The notes: generated by a model not told the origin, from the sequence alone. 64,000 bases of DNA from Oscillospiraceae bacterium (GCA_017415425.1 JAFQGT010000016.1:1-64000), one strand, 5' to 3'. Shown: positions 1 through 8,580, counted from the stretch's first letter. A program made the numbers and translations.

Positions 1-102
1 ACGCTTAAACATTTCCATAAATTGTCCAAGGTGTTACTTGTTCGTCTTTGCGTTATTCAATTTACAAGGTACATACGCTCCCCAAAAGCGGTTAGCTCGC
101 TT

Positions 103-131
103 ATAGTAGCACAACGTTTTTCACTTGTCAA
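103..131 (-). promoter_or_regulatory. Strong sigma-A promoter firing off the left edge
   Basis: On the minus strand TTGACA (126-131) is separated by 17 bases from TACTAT (103-108). Transcription runs toward position 1. The roughly 90 bases downstream have no convincing ribosome binding site. They read like a clostridial pre-rRNA spacer (see findings), so the product could be an rRNA gene or an unseen protein gene. Confidence 0.75.
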
Positions 132-162
132 GAACTTTTTTATCATATTTCCAAAAAATTTC

Positions 163-184
163 GGAGGCCCCAAAAGAGGCCTCC
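163..184 (-). terminator. Terminator of hpf
   Basis: A GGAGGCC/GGCCTCC stem lies just past the hpf stop codon. On the minus strand it is followed by AAATTTTTT, as in an intrinsic terminator. Confidence 0.8.
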
Positions 185-198
185 AAATAGTGTTGAAT

Positions 199-741
199 TT
201 ACCATTGTTCTGCATCATCCAGCAGGCCGTAACCGCCGTCTTTTCTGCGGTAGACAACGGCAAAAGATCCGCCGTTGTCCTCATCACGGAAGGCAAAGAA
301 GTTATGCTCCAGCAAATTCATCTGCAAGACCGCTTCTTCCCGGGTCATGGGCTTAAAATAGAAGTTCTTGACACGGACGATACTCAAGTCCTCTTCCGGT
401 TCCTCCGCTGCAAAGGAGGTCTCCTCCGCAGTACGGACAAAGGCATCCTGCCGCAGGCGGCGGGAAAGTCTGGTCTTATTCTTACGGATCTGACCTTCGA
501 TCGTGCCGATAGCCGCATCGATAGATGCGAACATATCGGAGGTGCTCTCACTTGCCCGGAACCAGGTACCTGCTCCGTGAACCGTCAACTCTACATTGTT
601 GCGGTTCTTTTCTACAGAAAATACGATCAGTGCTTCCGCATCCTCCTCAAAATACCGGGCCAGCTTCATTACCTTTTTCTCGGCATAAGCGTGGACATTT
701 GCAGGAAGTTTGACTTTTTTCTCACTAAACTGAAACTTCAT
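199..741 (-). CDS. hpf: Long-form ribosome hibernation promoting factor
   Basis: This 180-residue protein matches the long HPF (YfiA/RaiA) family. The N-terminal half (about 1-100) is the beta-alpha-beta domain that sits in the decoding region of the 30S subunit and contains the typical HVYAEKK-like helix. After a linker rich in Glu, the C-terminal part (about 120-175, including FYFKPMTREEA) is the dimerisation domain that pairs two 70S ribosomes into inactive 100S particles. The length is normal for Firmicutes. The ATG is preceded by GAAAGGAGCG. It stands alone, with its own promoter and terminator, fitting stationary-phase control. The identification is secure. Confidence 0.95.
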   Translation of the reverse strand: MKFQFSEKKVKLPANVHAYAEKKVMKLARYFEEDAEALIVFSVEKNRNNVELTVHGAGTWFRASESTSDMFASIDAAIGTIEGQIRKNKTRLSRRLRQDAFVRTAEETSFAAEEPEEDLSIVRVKNFYFKPMTREEAVLQMNLLEHNFFAFRDEDNGGSFAVVYRRKDGGYGLLDDAEQW

Positions 742-786
742 AATGCGGTCGCTCCTTTCTATTTACCGGTCATCCGGTATAAAATA

Positions 787-815
787 ACTATACCACGATT
801 TTGCAGGTTGGACAA
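787..815 (-). promoter_or_regulatory. Promoter of hpf
   Basis: The minus strand has TTGTCC (810-815), 17 bases, then TATAGT (787-792), about 45 bases upstream of the hpf start. Confidence 0.6.
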
Positions 816-825
816 GGGTTCGGCC

Positions 826-1362
826 TTATAAATCCTCTTCTTCGTCGAGAAGCTCTGTCATTGTCAGGTTGTAAATCATCTCCGCCTTTTTCTCAAACAG
901 TCTTCCCAGGCGCACTGCCTGCCGCTGGTTGGGTGCTACCAGCTCCAAAGTCATCAGATTGCCCATTTCATCGTCCAGCGCCATCACCACAGAGAAGTCT
1001 CCGTTTTCCCGGGGGATGATCTGGCTCTTTACAAAACTGCTGCGGCGCAGCTGCCGGTTAAACCGGGCCACAGCATTCTCCGCCCTCTGCTTCACAGTGA
1101 AGGCGATAGAACCCTCTGTTACGGCGCCGTCTGCTTTGCCCTTTTCCGTGATCTGGTAGCGTTCCTCATCTACCTGCTCTAAGTGGCCGGAGGTCACCAT
1201 CTCTGGAACGGCTGTACACACATCAAAATAGCTCAGGCATTCATCTTGATAGCACAGTTCATAAATCTCCTGGGTGGTCATCGGGTAGCTGGAACGGGCT
1301 GCTACAAATAAAATCAAAACCTTTACATCCATCATATCGTGGATAAATCCCAAATGTTGCAT
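826..1362 (-). CDS. DUF4364 family protein
   Basis: The 178-residue product resembles the DUF4364 family, a clostridial group of unknown role with a winged-helix-like N-terminus. Residues 1-70 look like a DNA-binding or MarR-type domain (YELCYQDECLSYFDV helix, then a beta wing around EERYQITEKG). The C-terminal part is mixed alpha/beta and ends in an acidic tail. I chose the ATG at 1362 because AGAGGTG sits six bases before it, and the two upstream in-frame starts overlap that site. It is divergent from dpaA with a shared 80-base spacer. A regulatory function is possible but not shown. Confidence 0.75.
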   Translation of the reverse strand: MQHLGFIHDMMDVKVLILFVAARSSYPMTTQEIYELCYQDECLSYFDVCTAVPEMVTSGHLEQVDEERYQITEKGKADGAVTEGSIAFTVKQRAENAVARFNRQLRRSSFVKSQIIPRENGDFSVVMALDDEMGNLMTLELVAPNQRQAVRLGRLFEKKAEMIYNLTMTELLDEEEDL

Positions 1363-1382
1363 CTGCATCACCTCTTACATTC

Positions 1383-1410
1383 ATTATACTAAACCAAGGT
1401 GAAAAATCAA
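1383..1410 (-). promoter_or_regulatory. Promoter of the DUF4364 gene
   Basis: The minus strand has TTGATT (1405-1410), 16 bases, then TATAAT (1383-1388). Confidence 0.6.
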
Positions 1411-1412
1411 GC

Positions 1413-1440
1413 ACAACCCTAAAGTTCTGCTCATAATCTG
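1413..1440 (+). promoter_or_regulatory. Possible sigma-K promoter of dpaAB
   Basis: AC (1413-1414) is followed 17 bases later by CATAATCTG (1432-1440). This is close to the Bacillus sigma-K pattern AC-N16/17-CATANNNTA. Dipicolinate synthase genes are expressed late in the mother cell in Bacillus. The implied leader is very short, so this is tentative. Confidence 0.35.
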
Positions 1441-1459
1441 GTGTGAAAGGGTGAATGCG

Positions 1460-2200
1460 ATGGATCATTTTATTTTTTGCACACCGATACAGACCCCTGC
1501 CCTGCAATATGCCTCTGAGCATTTGCTCCGGGCGGGATTGCAAATTACATCCCAACCGGCAAAGGAAGTCACCCATCTTCTTTTGCCTGTTCCCAGTTTT
1601 ACTCCCGATGGCAAGCTCAGCGGCGGAAAGGACCTGCAGGAATTGCTTTCTCGGCTATCCAGAAATCTGGTAGTAGTAGGCGGGAATCTAAATCGGCAGG
1701 AGCTACAGGACTACCCTACTCTGGATCTTTTACAAACGCCTGCCTATGTGGCACAAAACGCCAATATCACCGCCCACTGCGCCATCCATCTGGCTATGAA
1801 TCACCTCCCCCGCACCTTGTGGGGCTGTGATATTCTGGTGATTGGCTGGGGACGGATCGGAAAGGTGCTGTGCAAGCTATTAAGCGGGCTGGGAGCTCGT
1901 GTTGCGGTCTGCGCCCGGAGTGCAGCAGACCGGGCAATGGTACGGGCACTGGGTTGCCGGGCTGCAGATATCAGCCAAGTAAGGCTGGAAGATTATCGCG
2001 TGGTATTCAACACCGTCCCCGCCCTGTTATTTCCTCACACCTCCGCTGATATATTGAAGATCGATTTAGCCTCTCAGCCGGGTCTTGGAGGCACCGATGT
2101 GATTTGGGCCAGAGGCCTTCCGGGCAAGGACGCACCGGAGAGTGCAGGGGCGCTGATTGCTGAGACCCTGTTGTGTATTTTGAGAAAGGAGTCCCTATGA
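1460..2200 (+). CDS. dpaA: Dipicolinate synthase subunit A
   Basis: DpaA (SpoVFA) makes pyridine-2,6-dicarboxylic acid from 4-hydroxy-tetrahydrodipicolinate together with DpaB, for loading into the spore core with calcium. The 246-residue protein has an N-terminal substrate domain and a Rossmann NAD(P)-binding segment starting near residue 130 with the glycine motif GWGRIGK. This arrangement is shared with S-adenosylhomocysteine-hydrolase-like and D-2-hydroxyacid folds. I took the ATG at 1460 because AAAGGGTG precedes it by about six bases; a GTG nine bases earlier is less likely. Its stop overlaps the dpaB start as ATGA, so the two are translationally coupled. Confidence 0.9.
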   Translation: MDHFIFCTPIQTPALQYASEHLLRAGLQITSQPAKEVTHLLLPVPSFTPDGKLSGGKDLQELLSRLSRNLVVVGGNLNRQELQDYPTLDLLQTPAYVAQNANITAHCAIHLAMNHLPRTLWGCDILVIGWGRIGKVLCKLLSGLGARVAVCARSAADRAMVRALGCRAADISQVRLEDYRVVFNTVPALLFPHTSADILKIDLASQPGLGGTDVIWARGLPGKDAPESAGALIAETLLCILRKESL

Positions 2201-2757
2201 CTGTAGGTTTTGCCCTTTGCGGTTCATTTTGCACATACAGCAAGGTGTTCCCCGCTATGGAAGCGGTAGCAAACACTCACACAGTGGTTCCCATCTTCTC
2301 CGATTCCGCCTGGACCATTGACAGCCGTTTCGGAACGGCAGCTGAACATATCCGCACTGCAACCGAGATTTGCGGTGCGCCTCCTCTGCACACCATTGCT
2401 CAGGTGGAACCAATCGGTCCAAAACAGTTGCTGGATGCCCTGATCATTGCTCCTTGTACTGGCAATACACTGGCTAAACTGGCACACAGCATTGCCGACG
2501 GACCGGTAACGATGGCGGCAAAAAGCCATCTACGGAACGGGCGGCCGGTGATCGTAGCCGTTTCCACCAACGATGCCTTAGCGGGCGCCGCAGAGAATAT
2601 TGGAAAGCTTCTGGGAAAAAAGCATTATTACTTCGTACCCTTCGGGCAGGATGATCCAAACAAGAAACCCACCAGTATAGTGGCCGATTTCGATCAGATT
2701 CCGCAGGCATTGGAGTCTGCCCTGTCCGGGCAGCAGCTGCAGCCGATCCTCCTATAA
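2197..2757 (+). CDS. dpaB: Dipicolinate synthase subunit B
   Basis: This 186-residue flavoprotein-like subunit (SpoVFB) belongs to the flavoprotein family that includes phosphopantothenoylcysteine decarboxylase. It begins MTVGFALCGSFCTYSK. The segment near residues 77-100 (IIAPCTGNTLAKLAH) is the usual FMN-binding-type loop of this family. It works with DpaA in dipicolinate synthesis during sporulation. The start overlaps the dpaA stop by ATGA and AAAGGAG lies upstream. The gene ends right before a strong bidirectional terminator shared with nadE. Confidence 0.92.
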   Translation: MTVGFALCGSFCTYSKVFPAMEAVANTHTVVPIFSDSAWTIDSRFGTAAEHIRTATEICGAPPLHTIAQVEPIGPKQLLDALIIAPCTGNTLAKLAHSIADGPVTMAAKSHLRNGRPVIVAVSTNDALAGAAENIGKLLGKKHYYFVPFGQDDPNKKPTSIVADFDQIPQALESALSGQQLQPILL

Positions 2758-2762
2758 TATAA

Positions 2763-2800
2763 AAAACGCGTCTGTCCAAATGTTCGGACAGACGCGTTTT
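2763..2800. terminator. Bidirectional terminator between dpaB and nadE
   Basis: A perfect AAAACGCGTCTGTCC stem with its complement and a short AAATGTT loop separates two convergent genes. It gives a T-run on both strands. Confidence 0.9.
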
Positions 2801-2801
2801 A

Positions 2802-4751
2802 TTACAGATTTTCAATTTCATCCAACCAGATACGGCCGGAAGCATCGCTGGGCATCCGCCAATCCCCACGGGGGTTGAGGGAAATGTTACCCACCTTCAC
2901 ACCGTCGGGCATACAGCTGCGCTTAAACTGCTGGGTGAAGAACCGGCGGTAGAATACCTTCAGCCATTTTTTGATGGTCTCGGGTTCAAAGTCCTGCCCG
3001 AATGCCCGGCAGGCCAGCGCATAGATCTTGGCGGGAGCAAAATCGTAACGCATCATATAATACAAGAAGAAGTCGTGGAGAGCGTAGGGACCTACCAAGT
3101 CCTCTGTATACTGAGAGATCTTACCGGATTCATCCGGGGGCAGCAGTTCCGGACTGATGGGAGTGTCCAGAATATCCAGAAGCACCTCTTTGGAGGCCGC
3201 AAAGGCAGGACTTTCCGCAATAGCAGAGATCATCCAGCGGATCATCGTCTTGGGGATCGAGGCATTGACGCCATACATACTCATATGGTCACCGTTGTAG
3301 GTGCACCAACCCAGCGCCAGTTCGCTGAGATCTCCGGTACCTACCACAATGCCGTTTACCACGCTGGCATAGTCCATCAGGATCTGGGTCCGCTCCCGGG
3401 CCTGGGCATTTTCATAAGTGCCGTTAAACACCGCGGGGTCGTGACCGATGTCCCGGAAATGGGTGGTCACCGCGTCCTTGATGGAGATTTCCTTGCTGGT
3501 GATCCCCAAAGTCTTCATCAGTTCCCAGGAGTTTTGATAGGTGCGGTCAGAAGTGCCAAAGCAAGGCATTGTGATGCCGTGGACATCGGTCATAGGTCTA
3601 CCCAGCCGGCGCATAGCCTCCACCGCCACCAGTAGCGCCAGCGTAGAATCCAAACCGCCGGAAATGCCCAGCACCGCCTTGGCACCGATCAGCTCCAGCC
3701 GTCTTGCCAAGCCTGCCACCTGAATGTTGAAAATAGACATACAGCGCTCCAGCCGATCCTCCCGGGTGGAGGGAACAAATGGCAGCTTATTCAGCTGATA
3801 CAGGCTGCCGTCGGAGCGGAGCGCTCCGCAGTTACATTCGATGATGCGGGTGGGCTCGATCTTTCCATAGAACGAGGTGGCATCCCGGACGCTCTTATTC
3901 TTCCGCCGCTCGCAGCGGACCTTACTCAGATCCGCATCTTGCACCAGCAGATAGTCCGTTTGCAATTCCTGCTTATTTTCTGCCAAGAGATTTCCGTCCT
4001 CTGCCACCAGGCTGTGGCCGGAGAACACCAGATCCTGGGTGGATTCTGTGCGGCCTGCGGAGGCATAAGCATAGATGCAGCTGCAAATGGAGGACTGGTG
4101 CTTCACAAGATTCCGCCGGTAAGAACGCTTGCCCACGGTCTCGTTGGAAGCAGACAGGTTCACCACCACCTCTGCCCCGTTCAGCGTCAGCATAGTGGAG
4201 GGAGGCATCGGCGTCCAAAGGTCCTCGCAGATCTCGATCCCCAGCAGCGCGCCGTCACCGATCCGGAAGATCAAGTCCCGACCCACGGGGATCTCATAAT
4301 CTCCCTGCAACCCCAGCTGACCGGCATTGACCGTCTTTTGAGTCAAGTCCTCCGAGGAGGAGAACCAGCGGCGCTCATAAAACTCCTTGTAATTGGGCAG
4401 GTAGGTCTTGGGTACGATACCCCACACTCTGCCGCCAGAGAGCAACACGCCGCAGTTATACATCTGTCCGCCGATCAGCAGCGGCGCGCCCACCACCACA
4501 CTGACGGCAGGATAGTCTTTTGTATAATCGGCGATCTGTATCAAACCCATCGTAGCAGCCTTCAACAGCTTGTCCTGAAAAAACAGGTCCGCGCAGGTGT
4601 AGGCCGTCAGTGACAGTTCGGGGAATACCACCAGGTCGCTGCCCTTTGCATCCGCCTGACCAATCATCCGGCAAATATCTTCTACATTGGTCGTTACATC
4701 CGCTACCCGTACAGGGGGTACGGCGCAGGCAATACGAATATAATCCAGCAT
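2802..4751 (-). CDS. nadE: Glutamine-dependent NAD+ synthetase
   Basis: This 649-residue enzyme makes the amide of NAD+ from deamido-NAD+, ATP and glutamine. Residues 1-280 are a nitrilase-type glutaminase with the catalytic triad visible as Glu45 (FPELSLTAY), Lys115 (VPKTYLPNY) and Cys175 (GIEICEDLW). The C-terminal half is the adenylating synthetase with the pyrophosphate loop [10 protein letters not shown] near residue 365 and [12 protein letters not shown] further on. The length is typical of the two-domain glutamine-dependent form. The ATG has GGAGGCGT upstream. It is transcribed alone from its own promoter. The assignment is firm. Confidence 0.96.
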   Translation of the reverse strand: MLDYIRIACAVPPVRVADVTTNVEDICRMIGQADAKGSDLVVFPELSLTAYTCADLFFQDKLLKAATMGLIQIADYTKDYPAVSVVVGAPLLIGGQMYNCGVLLSGGRVWGIVPKTYLPNYKEFYERRWFSSSEDLTQKTVNAGQLGLQGDYEIPVGRDLIFRIGDGALLGIEICEDLWTPMPPSTMLTLNGAEVVVNLSASNETVGKRSYRRNLVKHQSSICSCIYAYASAGRTESTQDLVFSGHSLVAEDGNLLAENKQELQTDYLLVQDADLSKVRCERRKNKSVRDATSFYGKIEPTRIIECNCGALRSDGSLYQLNKLPFVPSTREDRLERCMSIFNIQVAGLARRLELIGAKAVLGISGGLDSTLALLVAVEAMRRLGRPMTDVHGITMPCFGTSDRTYQNSWELMKTLGITSKEISIKDAVTTHFRDIGHDPAVFNGTYENAQARERTQILMDYASVVNGIVVGTGDLSELALGWCTYNGDHMSMYGVNASIPKTMIRWMISAIAESPAFAASKEVLLDILDTPISPELLPPDESGKISQYTEDLVGPYALHDFFLYYMMRYDFAPAKIYALACRAFGQDFEPETIKKWLKVFYRRFFTQQFKRSCMPDGVKVGNISLNPRGDWRMPSDASGRIWLDEIENL

Positions 4752-4780
4752 AGGACGCCTCCATTCGTTTTTCTATCATT

Positions 4781-4808
4781 ATCATACCACATTCTTGCCA
4801 TTTTGCAA
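4781..4808 (-). promoter_or_regulatory. Promoter of nadE
   Basis: The minus strand has TTGCAA (4803-4808), 16 bases, then TATGAT (4781-4786). Confidence 0.6.
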
Positions 4809-4845
4809 TAAAAAACAGCATTCGGCAACCGAATGCTGTTTTTAT
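4808..4845 (-). terminator. Terminator of metK
   Basis: The hairpin AAACAGCATTCGG/CCGAATGCTGTTT, with a T-run on the minus strand, lies directly after the metK stop. Confidence 0.85.
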
Positions 4846-4847
4846 TT

Positions 4848-5984
4848 TTACATTGTCTTCAGTTTCTCGGCAAGATCGGTCTGCTCCCAGGGGAGATTCT
4901 CTACGCCGAAGTGGCCCTCACGGGCGGTGGGGCTGTAAATGGGACGGCGCAGCTGCAGCTTGGAGATGATGCCGGCAGGGGTCAGATTGCAGTGCTTCCG
5001 CACCAGAGCGGTCATTTCCTCATCGGCGATCTTGCCGGTGCCAAAACTGTTGACCCGGACGGAAACCGGCTCTGCCACACCGATGGCATAGGCCAGCTGC
5101 ACTTCCACCTGCTGGGCAAGGCCTGCCGCCACCAGGTTCTTGGCAATGTAGCGGGCCATATACGCGCCACTTCTATCCACCTTGGTAGGATCCTTGCCGG
5201 AGAACGCGCCGCCGCCGTGGGAGAAATAGCCGCCGTAGGTATCCACAATGATCTTTCTGCCGGTAAGGCCCGTATCGCCATTGGGACCACCGATGACAAA
5301 GTTACCAGTGGGGTTGATGTGGATATGGGAAACATCCGCAATATCAAAGCCGTACTGCTTCAGCACAGGCGCGATCACGCCCTCACGGACATAGCGGCGC
5401 AGCTCGCAGATCTCAAAATCCGCGCTATGCATAATGGACACCACCACCGTATCAATGCCGATGACCTTGCCGTTTTCATCCAATTCTACAGAGACCTGGG
5501 TTTTGCCGTCGGGACGGAGCAAGTCATTGCTCCGGACGCAAGCGGTCAGCCGGTTGGCCAGAGCTCTGGACAGAGCAGCAGGCAGAGGCATCAGCTCCGG
5601 TGTCTGGGTGCAGGCACCGCCGAACATCATACCCTGGTCGCCGGCGCCGCCCACCTCGTCATTGGTACCCAGCGCGATGTCCGCAGACTGGGTATGTACC
5701 TTGCAAAGGATCTCCACAGTGTCTGCGTCAAAGCCGTCGCCGGGGTGGGTATAGCCGATGGAGCGGATCACCTCACGGGCAATGGCCTCGTAATCCACCA
5801 CAGCGGTGGTGGTGATCTCACCGCAGATCAGGCAGAAGTCAGTGGTGACCAATGTCTCACAGGCTACCCGGGCATTGGGGTCCTGAGCAAGGCAGGCATC
5901 CAGAATGCCGTCGGAGATGGCATCGGCGATCTTATCGGGATGACCGCAGGTCACACACTCAGAAGTAAACAATCTTTTTTCCAT
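4848..5984 (-). CDS. metK: S-adenosylmethionine synthetase
   Basis: MetK (378 residues) converts methionine and ATP to S-adenosylmethionine, releasing phosphate and pyrophosphate. The start region carries [19 protein letters not shown], the ATP/metal-binding N-terminal motif. The family hexapeptide [10 protein letters not shown] is near residue 110. The P-loop-like [16 protein letters not shown] is near residue 250. I placed the start at the ATG at 5984, which has AAAGGAA upstream and gives a canonical N-terminus; an in-frame GTG-type extension reaching 6047 lies inside the riboswitch terminator. It is a single-gene unit controlled by a SAM-I riboswitch, giving end-product feedback. Confidence 0.97.
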   Translation of the reverse strand: MEKRLFTSECVTCGHPDKIADAISDGILDACLAQDPNARVACETLVTTDFCLICGEITTTAVVDYEAIAREVIRSIGYTHPGDGFDADTVEILCKVHTQSADIALGTNDEVGGAGDQGMMFGGACTQTPELMPLPAALSRALANRLTACVRSNDLLRPDGKTQVSVELDENGKVIGIDTVVVSIMHSADFEICELRRYVREGVIAPVLKQYGFDIADVSHIHINPTGNFVIGGPNGDTGLTGRKIIVDTYGGYFSHGGGAFSGKDPTKVDRSGAYMARYIAKNLVAAGLAQQVEVQLAYAIGVAEPVSVRVNSFGTGKIADEEMTALVRKHCNLTPAGIISKLQLRRPIYSPTAREGHFGVENLPWEQTDLAEKLKTM

Positions 5985-6033
5985 AACAGTTCCTTTCATC
6001 TGGCAGGGTAAGCACAAAAACCCTCTTGTCAAA

Positions 6034-6063
6034 CAAAAACCGCACACCGAGCATTCGATGTGC
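6034..6063 (-). terminator. Expression-platform terminator of the metK riboswitch
   Basis: On the minus strand a nine-base-pair GCACATCGA/TCGGTGTGC hairpin is followed by GGTTTTTG. It lies between the SAM-I aptamer and metK, where ligand-dependent termination would act. Confidence 0.8.
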
Positions 6064-6075
6064 GTTCTATCGAAT

Positions 6076-6165
6076 CCTCATCTGTCGTTGCCGCCGGATT
6101 TGGCACCTTGACTAAACAGGTTGCCGGGTTTCATCGGGCCGTTCCCTCCACCACTCTTGATAAGG
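6076..6165 (-). ncRNA. SAM-I (S-box) riboswitch aptamer
   Basis: Reading the minus strand, the P1 strand CCTTATC at 6165-6159 is followed by AAGAGTGGTGGAGGGA, CCCGATGAAACCCGGCAACC, AAGGTGCCAAATCC and the closing GATGAGG at 6082-6076. These are the classic S-box core elements in order. The aptamer binds S-adenosylmethionine and, with the terminator at 6034-6063, should switch metK off when SAM is plentiful. Recognition is by motif only. Confidence 0.95.
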
Positions 6166-6186
6166 CTTATATGCAGTTGCGAAAGT

Positions 6187-6214
6187 ATTTTACCGCAAAT
6201 TCCCGGATTGTCAA
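6187..6214 (-). promoter_or_regulatory. Promoter of the metK riboswitch transcript
   Basis: The minus strand has TTGACA (6209-6214), 16 bases, then TAAAAT (6187-6192), just ahead of the aptamer. Confidence 0.75.
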
Positions 6215-6260
6215 GTATTTTGACGAATTATTTTCAAAAAAATTGTTCATAATTCATTTG

Positions 6261-6289
6261 TAGACTTTTCTTCCAGAAAATGCTATCAT
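6261..6289 (+). promoter_or_regulatory. Candidate promoter of the rhomboid-like gene
   Basis: TAGACT (6261-6266), 17 bases, then TATCAT (6284-6289), about 30 bases before the coding start. The match to consensus is moderate. Confidence 0.45.
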
Positions 6290-6318
6290 AAGAGCAATCT
6301 AATGAGGAGTTGAGCCAC

Positions 6319-7182
6319 TTGAAAAATCTTCGTCAACAGTTTGAGCGTTTCTGCTTCCGGAATCGCACCAAAGGTATCCCGAATTTAATGCTGTATGTGG
6401 CGCTGGGCAGCGCCATCGTGTATGTAATGAGTATGGTGGATGATAGCGCCACCCTGTATCTGGCCCTGTGCTTTGACCGGGCTAAGATCCTGCAGGGACA
6501 GGTTTGGCGGTTGTTTACCTACGCCTTTACTTATAGTGCTGGCAACATTCTGATCACCGCCATCGGCCTGCTGTGCTATTTCTCTTTGGGACGGGCGATG
6601 GAAAACGCCTGGGGAACATTTAAATTTAATCTTTTCTACCTGACCGGCATCGTGCTGATGGATATCTACGCATTGATTTTTAATATGAACGCGGATATTT
6701 ATTACTTGAATCTGAGTCTGTTTTTAGGCTATGCCACCTTGTATCCCAACGCCCAGTTCCTGTTTTTGTTTATCATACCGGTAAAGGCGTGGATCTTTGC
6801 GCTGATCGATCTTGCTATGATCCTGTACCAGCTCATCGCCTACCCCTGGCCCTTCAATGTCTTCCCAGTGGTTGCCCTTGCCAACTACTTTTTGTTCTTC
6901 GGCAAGGATGTGCGGAATGTGATTCCCCGCTCCTGGCGGGTCAACGCCTCCCGGGTATTCGGCAAGAAAGGGCCTAAGAAGACCGGCACCATTCCTTTCA
7001 ATACGGCCGGTTCTTATCAGGCCACTGTCACAAGAGTCAATGCCCCCTACACCCACCGGTGCACCGTTTGCGGCCGTACCGATGTAAGCAACCCGGATCT
7101 GGAATTCCGGTACTGCTCCCGCTGCAATGGCTACTACTGCTACTGTGAAGAACATATCAGCAACCACAATCACATCGAGTAA
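6319..7182 (+). CDS. Rhomboid-like multi-spanning membrane protein with C-terminal zinc-binding tail
   Basis: The 287-residue protein has about six hydrophobic segments between residues 20 and 200. It has the general look of a rhomboid-superfamily membrane protein (GQVWRLFTYAFTYSAGN resembles the rhomboid WR region). The catalytic GxSG and the paired histidine of active rhomboid proteases are not visible; the matching region reads NLSLFLGYATLYPNAQ. It is therefore probably a pseudoprotease-type member. The last 50 residues carry CTVCGRTD, YCSRCNGYYCYC and a His-rich end, a likely zinc-binding domain on the cytosolic side. Start: TTG at 6319, ten bases after GAGGAG; a TTG three codons earlier is too close to that site. 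Exact function unknown. Confidence 0.65.
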   Translation: MKNLRQQFERFCFRNRTKGIPNLMLYVALGSAIVYVMSMVDDSATLYLALCFDRAKILQGQVWRLFTYAFTYSAGNILITAIGLLCYFSLGRAMENAWGTFKFNLFYLTGIVLMDIYALIFNMNADIYYLNLSLFLGYATLYPNAQFLFLFIIPVKAWIFALIDLAMILYQLIAYPWPFNVFPVVALANYFLFFGKDVRNVIPRSWRVNASRVFGKKGPKKTGTIPFNTAGSYQATVTRVNAPYTHRCTVCGRTDVSNPDLEFRYCSRCNGYYCYCEEHISNHNHIE

Positions 7183-7195
7183 GTATTCTGAAAGT

Positions 7196-7228
7196 AAAAA
7201 CACGGCGGAATATTCCGCCGTGTTTTTT
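7196..7228. terminator. Bidirectional terminator between the rhomboid-like gene and folA
   Basis: An AAAAACACGGCGGAA/TTCCGCCGTGTTTTTT hairpin sits between two convergent genes. Confidence 0.9.
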
Positions 7229-7709
7229 ATGTTTTTCTTCGATACAGGCACATTTCATAGGCGATGCCGTCTTCCTCACCAGACTGCAAAATCTCGGAAA
7301 GCTCCCAATCGGGGGCTTCATCCAGATTGGGAAAGAAGGTATCTGACTCCGGTGTGGCGTGGACCTTGGTAATGTAGGCAGTGTCGCACAGAGGAAGCAT
7401 TTGCCGGTAAACACTGCCGCCGCCGATAACCATCGCCCGCTGGGCGGTCTTGGCAAGCTCCGCCGCCTCCTCCGGACTGTGGCAAACCTCCACACCGTCG
7501 ATTTGGCATTCCTGCCGGGTCAGCACCGCATTCACCCGGTTGGGCAGGGGTCTTCCCCCGGGGAAATCCGCCAGGGTCTTTCTGCCTACGATTACCATAG
7601 CGCCCTTGGTAGTCTCCCGGAAGAATTTTCGGTCCGCAGGCAGGGCAACCGGCTGAGTTCCGTCCCTGCCGATGCCCCAGTCATCATATACCGCAACGAT
7701 CAGTTCCAT
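7227..7709 (-). CDS. folA: Dihydrofolate reductase
   Basis: This 160-residue enzyme reduces dihydrofolate to tetrahydrofolate with NADPH. The start MELIVAVYDDWGIGRDG matches the substrate-loop beginning of the family, MVIVGRKTLADFP is the NADPH-binding stretch and AMVIGGGSVYRQML is the second nucleotide motif. It lies eight bases downstream of thyA on the same strand. Thymidylate synthase produces dihydrofolate, and this enzyme recycles it, so the pair makes metabolic sense as one operon. The ATG at 7709 has GAGGTG upstream. Confidence 0.96.
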   Translation of the reverse strand: MELIVAVYDDWGIGRDGTQPVALPADRKFFRETTKGAMVIVGRKTLADFPGGRPLPNRVNAVLTRQECQIDGVEVCHSPEEAAELAKTAQRAMVIGGGSVYRQMLPLCDTAYITKVHATPESDTFFPNLDEAPDWELSEILQSGEEDGIAYEMCLYRRKT

Positions 7710-7717
7710 ACAGCACC

Positions 7718-8548
7718 TCAAATAGCCATAGGAATGTCAAACTCAAAAGGATGGAACTGATAATCCTCCACCTTGAAGCTGTCCTTGGTAAACTGATAGA
7801 AATCAGTAACGGCGGGATCCAGAGTCACCTTGGGAGCGGGATAGCCTTCCCGCTCGATCATCGCCTTGACCGCAGGAATATGCCGGTCATAGATGTGGCA
7901 GTCAGCGATCACGTGGACAAGCTCGCCTGCCTCCAGACCGGAGACCTGGGCGATCATCATCAGCAGCATAGAGTACTGACACACATTCCAGTTATTGGCG
8001 GCCAGCATATCCTGACTGCGCTGATTCAAAATACCATTGAGGGTATTACCGGACACATTGAAGGTCATAGAGTAAGCGCAGGGATACAGAGCCATTTCGT
8101 GGAGATCTTCAAAGGTGTAGATATTCGTCATAATCCGGCGGGAGGCGGGGTTGTGCTTCAGATCATACAGCACCCGATCCACCTGATCGAACATACCCTC
8201 TTTATACTGATGCTTGACACCCAACTGATAGCCGTAGGCCTTGCCGATGGTACCGTCCTCCTGAGCCCACTCGTCCCATACGTGGCTGCCCAGATCGCAG
8301 ATGCGGTTGGACTTCTTCTGCCAGATCCACAGCAGCTCATCCAGGGCGGACTTCCAGTAGGTGCGCCGCAGAGTCATCAAAGGGAATTCCTCTTTCAGAT
8401 TATAGCGGTTCACCACGCCGAATTTCTTTACTGTGTGGGCAGGTGTGCCGTCCTCCCAATGGGGACGGACTTCCAGCTCCGTATCGTAGAAGCCGTTATC
8501 CAAAATATCTCGACAGGTTTGGATATACAATTCGTCTGCTCTGCTCAT
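7718..8548 (-). CDS. thyA: Thymidylate synthase
   Basis: ThyA (276 residues) methylates dUMP to dTMP using methylene-tetrahydrofolate. Visible family landmarks are the N-terminal Arg-containing loop, LDELLWIWQKKSN, the nucleophile segment ALYPCAYSM (active-site Cys), NQRSQDMLAANNWNV for dUMP binding and HVIADCHIYDRH. The Cys is followed by AYSM where Escherichia has HAFF, a variant seen in Firmicutes. The ATG has GGAGGCGA upstream. It is first gene of a thyA-folA operon. Confidence 0.96.
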   Translation of the reverse strand: MSRADELYIQTCRDILDNGFYDTELEVRPHWEDGTPAHTVKKFGVVNRYNLKEEFPLMTLRRTYWKSALDELLWIWQKKSNRICDLGSHVWDEWAQEDGTIGKAYGYQLGVKHQYKEGMFDQVDRVLYDLKHNPASRRIMTNIYTFEDLHEMALYPCAYSMTFNVSGNTLNGILNQRSQDMLAANNWNVCQYSMLLMMIAQVSGLEAGELVHVIADCHIYDRHIPAVKAMIEREGYPAPKVTLDPAVTDFYQFTKDSFKVEDYQFHPFEFDIPMAI

Positions 8549-8580
8549 AGCGGTCGCCTCCGTTTTTGTCAGTTTTTATC

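Noticed and set aside
2173..2196. Start of dpaB eight codons earlier
   Set aside because: The ATG at 2197 overlaps the dpaA stop as ATGA, with AAAGGAG in the proper place, and gives a family-like N-terminus.
4833..6011. 392-codon open frame antisense to metK, and similar ones opposite the helicase, gltX, ygiQ, ispH-rpsA and the SorE-like gene
   Set aside because: All lie fully across confidently identified genes and have no start signal. They result from GC-rich codon patterns.
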